A DNA stretch of 5,703 nt. Origin: Myxococcales bacterium. GTDB taxonomy: Bacteria > Myxococcota_C > UBA6777. The notes beneath the pieces are model-generated. The model did not search any database, had not been told where the DNA came from, and saw only the letters and a list, made by a program, of their open reading frames with translations. Both the position numbers and the translations under genes were made by a program. The stretch covers positions 1-5,703 of the forward strand of contig JALTMC010000298.1 of NCBI GenBank assembly GCA_027005175.1, written 5' to 3'. This document shows positions 1-5,601 of this stretch, piece after piece; position 1 is the stretch's first letter, and every line of letters begins with the position of its first letter.

Positions 1-77
1 TCAAGAAGCCCTTTCGTTCTCAGCGAAAGCCGTCAAGAAGCCCTTTCGTTCTCAGCGAAAGCCGTCAAGAAGCCCTT
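1..77. repeat. 32-bp tandem repeat with internal hairpin (2 full copies plus a 13-bp partial)
   Basis: Two identical 32-bp units lie at 1-32 and 33-64. A third begins at 65 and matches for 13 bases (65-77) before diverging. Each unit contains a perfect 6-bp inverted repeat, CTTTCG and CGAAAG, separated by 7 bases (11-16 with 24-29, and 43-48 with 56-61). The period is not a multiple of three, so the array cannot keep one reading frame, which argues against coding. The array touches the left edge and may continue outside the window. It lies downstream of the minus-strand glycosyltransferase operon. What it does is unknown: a repetitive extragenic palindrome-like element or a transcript-end structure are both possible. 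Confidence 0.9.
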
Positions 78-85
78 CTATCCCA

Positions 86-113
86 AGCCCAAAGGCGTTG
101 GACTTTATGGGCT
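86..113 (-). other. Imperfect stem-loop, weak candidate transcript-end structure
   Basis: AGCCC (86-90) pairs with GGGCT (109-113), and AAAG (91-94) pairs with CTTT (103-106). A two-base bulge (107-108) and an 8-base loop complete the structure. It sits about 105 bases beyond the stop codon of the downstream glycosyltransferase gene. No U-tract follows on the minus strand, so it is not a textbook intrinsic terminator. It could be chance, or a 3'-end stabilising structure together with the hairpins in the adjacent 32-bp repeats. Confidence 0.25.
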
Positions 114-132
114 CTCTCTATAAACCAGTTGG

Positions 133-154
133 CCTTGAAATTCAAGGGAATTCC
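133..154. repeat. Overlapping perfect palindromes
   Basis: CCTTGAA and TTCAAGG flank a single central A at 133-147, giving a 15-bp inverted repeat. It overlaps the self-complementary octamer GGAATTCC at 147-154. The symmetry resembles a dimeric protein-binding site, but it is at the 3' side of the operon, where an operator would be unusual. A short hairpin is the alternative. No function is assigned. Confidence 0.4.
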
Positions 155-218
155 TACTTTTCCACACGGAAGGCTCACGCCCCCAAGCCTTGGATGAAGA
201 ATTTGGAGTTGAAAACGC

Positions 219-1799
219 TCAGTGTTTGGTGTGTTGTTGTTTCCTTCGGAACAGAATGATTCTCTCCTGACCAGGACAAGGACAGGGTGTATATTCTCGA
301 AACGGAATCCCCACAGCAAAGACAGCTTTGAATTCTTGAAGGGCCTGCTTTGAGCTCCATCGGGTGAACACATGCGGAAAGATCGCAAGCCAGTCCATTT
401 TTCGAATCATGTCCGCTTGAGCCCCCTGATCAAAGGCGATTCGTTTATCATTAAGTCCAATCAAATCAATAACTTTTCGTCCACTTAAAAAGCGAAGGAC
501 ACCTGCATCATTGACGCCAATCACATCCTTCGGTGATGTGTGTTTTTTCAGCCATAAAGCTGTCTGCGTATTGACCAGAAAGATGGCTCGCGAATCAGCG
601 GCCAATCGATGACGTCTCTCTTGAAAGGAGTGAGACCAGGGCTGAACAAAAGCCCCGATCAGTATGAGAGAGAGCCCTGAAACAACAAGGCTCGCCTGTT
701 TTGGCAGTGAGGAGCGCAACCGCAGAACAGCCCACCACCCCAACCACACGAAGCCAAAGCAACTTGCTGCTGTAAAGAGAAGAGAGGCGGGATCAGCCCA
801 CCGGGTCCAGTAGTAACCTGTCAGATAGAGTTCACGTGTGGAGACAACACCAAACAGATAGACCAGAGGAGCCAAAAAGAGGCCGACCAGAACAAAAAGA
901 GTCGAGCGGTTGGAGGAGTTCATTCCAAAGAGCAAGAAGCCAAGCAGTCCCAAAGAGAAGAGAGGCAGCGCACTCCAACCGTGCTGTGTTGTGACACTCC
1001 ATGCCAACACAACCTGCTTCCAGCCCAACGAAAAAGACGATGCCTTGATATAAAATGTATTGGGTAGGAGATGTCCATTGCTGTACAGACAAAAAAGCAT
1101 CCAACCGCTCATAGGAAGCCCTAACCCCAGGCAGACACGGGCAACGTTTTTCCACAAAGGTCCCACTGTTTCTTTGGGATAGGGCCAAAATAAAAAGGCT
1201 CCCAGAGGCAACAGCAACAGGGCTTCCGGCCTTGTGACAGGCATCAAGCTCCAAAGGAGCAAACCGATCCAGGGGCGGCCACGCAAGCCGGCAGCAAGAG
1301 CACCGCCCCACAATGCGATGAGAAGAGGAGTCTCCATTCCAGAGAATATCGCAAACAAGAGCCGTGGGTCGAAGGCAATAAGAGAGGCCGTCGCAACACC
1401 AACCCAGCGAGACTGTGTCAGGTGCCGAGCGATTCGTTGAAGAGACAAAAGAAAGAGCAAGCCACAGAACGCGGCAATGGATTTGACCAAGACAACGAGA
1501 GTTTGAATACCAAACCCATAAAACCAGTGGACTGGTGCTGTCACAATGGACCAAAGAGGACTTGTAGAGCCCGCCTCCTGAACACCCGAAAGATATTGAA
1601 ATCCTTTGCCCCAGGCAAAGGAACGCGCATACACTTGATGAATCCAGGCATCGTCAAGAGGAAAGCTCCACAAACTCCACGAGTTGAGAACAAAGAAATA
1701 CAGCCCGAAACAAAAGCATACGAGAGGTGAGAGTTCCCACCACCTCCATGAAAGATCCTCTTCACGGGGAGACGGGGTGAGGTAGGATTTGAGCTTCAA
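219..1799 (-). CDS. GT-C superfamily membrane glycosyltransferase (AftB-like), second gene of operon
   Basis: This 526-residue polytopic inner-membrane protein resembles GT-C glycosyltransferases, which use polyprenyl-phosphate sugars and act on the periplasmic side. Its motifs follow the order of AftB-like proteins: an Asp-Asp pair in the first extracytoplasmic loop (residues 49-50, in PLDDAW), SGMETPLL (153-160), TRPEALLL (189-196) and LLPNTFYIK (244-252). About ten hydrophobic segments span residues 25-385. They are followed by a soluble C-terminal part of about 140 residues containing IGVNDAGVLRFLSGRKVIDL (427-446), a stretch typical of this family. The start is TTG at 1799. An AGGAG at 1808-1812 lies 8 bases upstream, an in-frame stop lies five codons upstream, and the first internal Met is at residue 155. 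It follows the other GT-C gene by 15 bp and is probably co-transcribed. Superfamily assignment is firm from the motifs; the sugar donor and acceptor cannot be read from the sequence. Confidence 0.85.
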   Translation of the reverse strand: MKLKSYLTPSPREEDLSWRWWELSPLVCFCFGLYFFVLNSWSLWSFPLDDAWIHQVYARSFAWGKGFQYLSGVQEAGSTSPLWSIVTAPVHWFYGFGIQTLVVLVKSIAAFCGLLFLLSLQRIARHLTQSRWVGVATASLIAFDPRLLFAIFSGMETPLLIALWGGALAAGLRGRPWIGLLLWSLMPVTRPEALLLLPLGAFLFWPYPKETVGPLWKNVARVCLGLGLPMSGWMLFCLYSNGHLLPNTFYIKASSFSLGWKQVVLAWSVTTQHGWSALPLFSLGLLGFLLFGMNSSNRSTLFVLVGLFLAPLVYLFGVVSTRELYLTGYYWTRWADPASLLFTAASCFGFVWLGWWAVLRLRSSLPKQASLVVSGLSLILIGAFVQPWSHSFQERRHRLAADSRAIFLVNTQTALWLKKHTSPKDVIGVNDAGVLRFLSGRKVIDLIGLNDKRIAFDQGAQADMIRKMDWLAIFPHVFTRWSSKQALQEFKAVFAVGIPFREYTPCPCPGQERIILFRRKQQHTKH

Positions 1800-1807
1800 C
1801 TGCGTTA

Positions 1808-1812
1808 CTCCT
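1808..1812 (-). promoter_or_regulatory. Ribosome-binding site fixing a TTG start
   Basis: The minus strand reads AGGAG, followed by 8 bases and then TTG at 1799-1797. The preceding gene's TGA (1817-1815) is in the same frame as this TTG, with five codons between. Translation therefore cannot begin further upstream, and the TTG is the best-supported start. The site lies wholly within the 15-bp gap between the two operon genes. Confidence 0.8.
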
Positions 1813-1814
1813 AT

Positions 1815-3428
1815 TCAGCGAACAGGCTTGTAGTGAAAACATCGTTCTGTTGTATTCAGTTTCCAGATAGCACGAAATCGTTGGATCGCAAACAAAGGAC
1901 CTCGGGTGATCTCGCGAATGTTCTCATAATAGGAGCGAAGCGCAGGATCATGAATCACATTTCGCCCGGTCGCCAATGTTTGCAGGTATCCATCTGGAAT
2001 CTTCCGATGAAAATGACCAGACTTCCAGTGGTGTCGGTGCCTTGGTCTGATCGCAGGTAGCCGAGCAATCAGAGGATCCCCCAGCCCAACCTTATCCACA
2101 ATGAACTTTGCGGGACCTGCTCCAAAGCCAAAGAACCCAATAGACTCCGCGTGCCTCGCCCCCCCAAGATGAAGGGTTTGTCGGCTCTTTCGGAACTTCA
2201 GCCCCTCTCGATACCAAAAGTTATCCGGCCGGATATCACTCACTTTAAGTGTGACCAAAGCAGAGTGTTCACGATGCACCGCCCAATTCGTATCAATCGC
2301 GCTGTGAGGTTGCTCGAAGACATCATAGTAGGACGTCCCCATCTTCAGGGGCGATGTAGGATGAAAGACAAGCGACAACACAAAGACAGAGCAAAGAAGT
2401 AAGCCCGTCCGTTTGGTTTTAAGAAGAGAGACCAAAACAAAGAAGGAGAGAAAGAAAGGTACCGCAAAAAACCGACCGCTCATATGAGTGGCCGATGCAG
2501 CAGAAGAGATCGTAAAGAGGAGATACCCAAGAACTCCCAGCATAGCGAGAACAGGGCGGGAGGACCGGGATTTCAGAGCCAACACTAGAGCCAGGACCCA
2601 GCCCACATGACTCACCGTATCCCACTGCATACTGTTCTGAAGATAAGCGAGCCCTCGCTCGAACTTCCATGCCAAAGGGATCGAGGTGCAGAGGACCTTG
2701 GCATACGCTGTATTAGGAAATGGAAACCCATAATACAACAAGGAGAAAACCACCCATCCCGTCGCAGGTAGGACCGCCAGAAAGAGAACAAAAAACAGAC
2801 GCCAACCCAACCTCGCTCGTTGCCCCCACAAAAGAAAAAGCAGAGCTGGCATGTACATCAACAGTGTGTCTTGTCGATTAAAAAACGCGAGAGCCGCGAC
2901 AAAGAAGAGCCACCCAACCTCTCGGAGCGACCCGAGCTTGACCTTCGAAGCAAAGAGAAAACGAGTGTAAAACAAGGTAATCAAAAAATACGAAAGTACA
3001 TTCTCCAGTCCCGATGTGGTGTAATCCATAAATGCTTTGGAAGAGAGCAACGCAACAAGCAGCAGAGATGGTTTCCAAAGTTGCCCAACGTGGTATTGGT
3101 AGAAAGACCTGTAGAGCAAAACAAAGGCCCCTGAGCAAAGGGCGAAGGAGACCCCAAGACAGGTATAAAAGAACTCGGAGGTGAGCCAGTAAAACAGGCT
3201 CATCACAAACATCCACATCGGATGAGTATAAACCTGCACACGTTCGGCGACGTTCCAGGTTAATCCATAGCCATGCACAAAGTTTTCGACGGTGCGAAAT
3301 GTAATATAAGCATCATCGACCATCCATGCATTGAGCATAAAAGCAAAGGTGAACAGGGCAAAGATCCCAAGAAACAGAACAAAGTAGTGAGGTTCCGTGT
3401 TCCAAGGGCGATGTTGAGGTGGCTTCAA
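1815..3428 (-). CDS. GT-C superfamily membrane glycosyltransferase (AftB-like), first gene of operon
   Basis: This 537-residue membrane protein carries the AftB-like GT-C signature: MVDDAYITFR with the Asp pair at residues 38-39, VYTHPMW (66-72), TSGLE (138-142), NRQD (184-187), PFPNTAYAK (236-244) and SGRFFAVPF (317-325). About ten to twelve hydrophobic segments cover residues 14-355. The soluble C-terminal domain (about 360-537) contains GFFGFGAGP (431-439), DPLIARLPA (450-458), SGHFHRKIPDGYL (470-482) and ITRGPLFAI (507-515), which I recognise as conserved in bacterial homologues. Mycobacterial AftB (family GT89) adds arabinofuranose to cell-wall arabinan, and related Emb/Aft-like TfpW decorates pilin in some Pseudomonas. 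Donor and acceptor here are unknown. The start is TTG at 3428: a stop codon (TAA) lies two codons upstream in frame, an AAGGAG lies 6 bases upstream, and the first internal Met (residue 31) would cut the first membrane segment. It leads the operon and is divergent from the PilT-like gene. Confidence 0.87.
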   Translation of the reverse strand: MKPPQHRPWNTEPHYFVLFLGIFALFTFAFMLNAWMVDDAYITFRTVENFVHGYGLTWNVAERVQVYTHPMWMFVMSLFYWLTSEFFYTCLGVSFALCSGAFVLLYRSFYQYHVGQLWKPSLLLVALLSSKAFMDYTTSGLENVLSYFLITLFYTRFLFASKVKLGSLREVGWLFFVAALAFFNRQDTLLMYMPALLFLLWGQRARLGWRLFFVLFLAVLPATGWVVFSLLYYGFPFPNTAYAKVLCTSIPLAWKFERGLAYLQNSMQWDTVSHVGWVLALVLALKSRSSRPVLAMLGVLGYLLFTISSAASATHMSGRFFAVPFFLSFFVLVSLLKTKRTGLLLCSVFVLSLVFHPTSPLKMGTSYYDVFEQPHSAIDTNWAVHREHSALVTLKVSDIRPDNFWYREGLKFRKSRQTLHLGGARHAESIGFFGFGAGPAKFIVDKVGLGDPLIARLPAIRPRHRHHWKSGHFHRKIPDGYLQTLATGRNVIHDPALRSYYENIREITRGPLFAIQRFRAIWKLNTTERCFHYKPVR

Positions 3429-3434
3429 GTCTTA

Positions 3435-3440
3435 CTCCTT
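3435..3440 (-). promoter_or_regulatory. Ribosome-binding site fixing a TTG start
   Basis: AAGGAG on the minus strand is followed by 6 bases and then TTG at 3428-3426. An in-frame TAA lies two codons before the TTG, so no longer version of the protein is possible. The AGGAGTAA core and the TTGAAGC that follows are shared with the start region of the second operon gene. Confidence 0.8.
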
Positions 3441-3675
3441 ACCAGCCAAGCAAGCGATTGAGTCAGGTAGCGTATAACATTCTGAGGGACAACTTGAAAG
3501 GTCTATCTTGTACCAGAGAAACACTTAATCCGGGCATCTCCTGCAAGACGTTGGTATACGATATATTGACAAAGACTCCAATGTTAAAGATGCTTGCATG
3601 ATTGCAGATGAAAGATGAAAGATGCTTGCATGATTGTAGATGCAAAAACACTTCTCAAAGAACTGGAAAAAATAA
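3441..3675. promoter_or_regulatory. Divergent intergenic region, presumed promoters for both units
   Basis: Both transcription units must start in or near this roughly 240-bp gap. For the plus-strand gene there is a perfect TTGACA at 3566-3571, but at 15-18 bases spacing only poor -10 matches exist (for example GATGCT at 3589-3594). A TATATT at 3562-3567 lacks a good -35. For the minus-strand operon, TGTTATACG (3479-3471) resembles an extended -10, with a weak TTTCAA 17 bases upstream. I see no RNA gene or riboswitch. Short reading frames here, such as 3419-3601, have no recognisable protein features. Promoter positions are tentative. Confidence 0.4.
3586..3642 (+). repeat. Pair of 25-bp direct repeats upstream of the PilT-like gene
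   Basis: Copies at 3586-3610 and 3618-3642 differ at one position (C at 3605, T at 3637). They are offset by 32 bp, about three DNA helical turns. The 7-bp spacer AAAGATG (3611-3617) repeats the first seven bases of the unit. Each copy carries the symmetric core ATGCTTGCAT (3590-3599 and 3622-3631), in which ATGC and GCAT flank TT. The second copy ends 33 bases before the start codon at 3676, a position suited to an operator or leader element. Regulatory function is inferred from position and symmetry only; replication slippage giving a simple duplication is the alternative. Confidence 0.7.
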
Positions 3676-5601
3676 ATGCGAGAACATCCGATCAGAGGCG
3701 CGTTCCACCACCTTGCCCGAGAAGGTTTAGAGAGATCTCCTCTATTTAAAACTCTCACCCCGAATGATCGTGAAATCGTTCTAACCCACGCCACTCTTCA
3801 TGAGTTTAGCCCAAATGAAGTCATCATCACGGAAGGAGAAGTCGCAGACTCCTTCTTTTTGGTGCTCCGTGGACAAGCAGCTGTTACGGTTCAGATCTCA
3901 CCTGTGGAGAGCCCCATCGAACTGAATCAGATCAGCGCCCCCAATATCTTTGGTGAGATGGCTCTGTTGCTACAAAACCCACGTTCCGCCACTGTGGTCG
4001 CAACAGGCAACACCGTCGTTCTTCGCTTTCTTCAAGCTGCCTTTGAGCTGATGCTCGATGGAATTCAAGGCTTTGGCCGCCAACTCAGCACATCTCTCGC
4101 GGTTCGTTTGGCACAAACCTCCCGTCGCGTGCCCCTGCAAGAGATCGAAAAAGAACAACTGGGTAGCATTGACGGAAAAACGTTGCGGCTCCTCCCCTCA
4201 CCCTTTATCCTTCGTCATCGTGTGATGCCCCTTCAATTTCAAAACAATTTGTTAACGTTGGGTTGTGTGGACGACCCAACCCCGACCGTATTTCAAACCA
4301 TCCAAAGGATCGTACCGGGCTGTCAGATCCGACCTTTCCGGATCTCCTATGACACGTTTACACACGCCCTACGCTCCCATGGCATGCTGGATCGCGCCTC
4401 CTCTTCCGAGGTTGTCCTCCCTCAAGATCCTCCCATCATTGTTGGGGTGTTGCCCTCTCAAGAGGAGCTGCCTGTCCCCCAGACAACGATCGAGGTTCAA
4501 GCCCAAATTGCCAAAATTCGCCCCCTCTTGCAAAGAGTTGTGGCGGAAGGAGCATCTGACCTTTATCTGTCGGCACAGCAAAAACCAAGATGGAAGATCG
4601 GTCACAGACTCTACACTATCGAAGACTACCGAGAACTCCGCCCCTTGGAGGCTTTTCATCTGCTCTCCGGTTTACTCCCTCAACCAAGGCTGAAACAGTT
4701 TGAAGAGCAACACCACACGGATTTTTCATGCACGGTCAGAGACTTGGCTCGCTTTCGTGTCAACTTATTCCGTTCCGAGCAAGGGGTCAACGCGGTCCTT
4801 CGCCACATCCCCTTGTCTCCTCCAAACCTGGAGCAGCTTCAGTTCCCGCCCCCTCTTTTGAGTATTACACAACTCCGAGAGGGACTTGTCCTCTTTTCAG
4901 GTCCTCCGGGAAGTGGAAAAACCACAACCATTGCAGCCCTTGTCAATGCGATTAATCATACCCGCCGTGTTCATGTCCTCACGTTGGAAGATCCTATCGA
5001 ATACGTCCACTCCAGTCATCAAGCCTTGGTTCATCAACGAGAAGTGGGCAGTCACGTCCTCAGCATGACCCAGGGACTTAAGGCTGCCATGCGCGAAACC
5101 CCTAATGTTCTCGTGGTGGGAGACCTTGACAACACCAATACGATCAAACTTGTCCTGGAAGCTGCTCGCAGTGGCTGTCTTATCCTATGTGCCACGCAAT
5201 CCCGTGGTGCTGCCCGAACTATCTTGCGACTCCTCGAACAGTTTCCTGTTGATGAACAACCTTATATTCGCAGGGCTTTGGGCGAAGTCCTTCGGTGTGT
5301 TGTCAGCCAAGAACTTTGTCATCACAACAAAGGTGGACGTGTGGCTGCCTTTGAATTTATGTCGATGGACCCAGATACCGCGAAGTTGCTACGCGAAGAT
5401 AACCTTACTGCAATGATCGAGCAGTTAACCAAACGCCCAGGCAATATGACCATCCACCATCACCTCGCAAGACTGATTCAAACAGGTCAGATCTCCATTG
5501 AAGAGGGCCATGCCCACGCCATTGATCACAAAACACTCGACGCCCACCTCAAAACCCCTCCACCCCCTCACCCAACACCTCAAACCCCCTCCCAAACATG
5601 A
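3676..5601 (+). CDS. Three-domain protein: cyclic-nucleotide-binding, GspE/MshE N-terminal and PilT-like ATPase
   Basis: This 641-residue soluble protein has no signal peptide. Residues about 18-150 form a cyclic-nucleotide-binding domain whose phosphate-binding cassette (FGEMALLLQNPRSATV, 92-107) keeps the key Glu94 and Arg103. Residues about 155-235 resemble the GspE/MshE N-terminal domain (RHRVMPL, then NNLLTLGCVDDP). Residues about 275-400 match the PilT N-terminal PAS-like region (EGASDLYLSA, 291-300; LARFRVNLFRSEQG, 357-370). A RecA-like core follows, with Walker A GPPGSGKTTT (409-418), an Asp box LTLEDPIEYVH (435-445) and HQREVG (453-458). The Walker B region reads VLVVGDLDNTNT where PilT has a GEMRD-type sequence, so the catalytic Glu is Asp483. 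The His box reads CATQSRGAARTI, with Gln508 in place of His. The tail is proline-rich (628-641). A TAA directly precedes the ATG in frame, and only a weak GGAAA lies 6 bases upstream. It is likely a nucleotide-responsive regulator or modified motor ATPase of a type IV pilus or secretion system. Ordinary retraction-motor function is doubtful, and no other pilus genes are in view. Confidence 0.88.
   Translation: MREHPIRGAFHHLAREGLERSPLFKTLTPNDREIVLTHATLHEFSPNEVIITEGEVADSFFLVLRGQAAVTVQISPVESPIELNQISAPNIFGEMALLLQNPRSATVVATGNTVVLRFLQAAFELMLDGIQGFGRQLSTSLAVRLAQTSRRVPLQEIEKEQLGSIDGKTLRLLPSPFILRHRVMPLQFQNNLLTLGCVDDPTPTVFQTIQRIVPGCQIRPFRISYDTFTHALRSHGMLDRASSSEVVLPQDPPIIVGVLPSQEELPVPQTTIEVQAQIAKIRPLLQRVVAEGASDLYLSAQQKPRWKIGHRLYTIEDYRELRPLEAFHLLSGLLPQPRLKQFEEQHHTDFSCTVRDLARFRVNLFRSEQGVNAVLRHIPLSPPNLEQLQFPPPLLSITQLREGLVLFSGPPGSGKTTTIAALVNAINHTRRVHVLTLEDPIEYVHSSHQALVHQREVGSHVLSMTQGLKAAMRETPNVLVVGDLDNTNTIKLVLEAARSGCLILCATQSRGAARTILRLLEQFPVDEQPYIRRALGEVLRCVVSQELCHHNKGGRVAAFEFMSMDPDTAKLLREDNLTAMIEQLTKRPGNMTIHHHLARLIQTGQISIEEGHAHAIDHKTLDAHLKTPPPPHPTPQTPSQT
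5543..5599 (+). other. G-free, C-rich tract encoding the proline-rich C-terminus
   Basis: No G occurs on the plus strand for 57 bases, which encode the Pro/Thr/Gln/Lys-rich tail. The minus strand has six runs of three or more G (5543-5545, 5555-5558, 5563-5567, 5571-5573, 5585-5589, 5591-5593). Intervening gaps are 9, 4, 3, 11 and 1 bases. This could permit a relaxed G-quadruplex on the minus strand, although not one with all loops of seven bases or fewer. It directly abuts the 21-bp repeat array. Confidence 0.6.

Larger units (their letters stand above)
78..218. other. Non-coding region downstream of the glycosyltransferase operon
   Basis: I see no convincing gene between the 32-bp repeats and the stop codon of the minus-strand gene ending at 219. 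The only notable structures are an imperfect stem-loop at 86-113 and overlapping palindromes at 133-154, listed separately. No tRNA-like or rRNA-like sequence and no classic hairpin followed by a T-run were found. Confidence 0.6.

Noticed and set aside
1-77. CRISPR array from the 32-bp palindromic repeats
   Set aside because: The repeats are directly adjacent with no spacers, so this is a simple tandem array.
65-388. Minus-strand 107-codon reading frame overlapping the end of the second glycosyltransferase gene
   Set aside because: It overlaps a well-supported gene in another frame, ends inside the 32-bp repeat array and shows no protein-family features.
832-1554. Minus-strand 240-codon reading frame inside the second glycosyltransferase gene
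   Set aside because: It is an alternative-frame shadow: the overlapping frame carries clear GT-C motifs, and this one has an unconvincing Cys- and Ser-rich composition.
1800-1817. Stop-codon readthrough joining the two glycosyltransferases, since they are in the same frame
   Set aside because: A good ribosome-binding site lies between them and both proteins are complete on their own, so separate initiation explains the layout.
3419-3601. Small plus-strand reading frame in the divergent intergenic region
   Set aside because: It overlaps the start and ribosome-binding site of the minus-strand gene, has no recognisable domain and would occupy the presumed promoter region.
3586-3642. CRISPR array
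   Set aside because: There are only two copies with a 7-bp spacer that itself duplicates part of the repeat, and no cas genes are present.
3676-5601. Calling the gene pilT or pilB outright
   Set aside because: The added N-terminal domains, Walker B Asp and missing His-box His, and the absence of neighbouring pilus genes make a canonical motor assignment unsafe.
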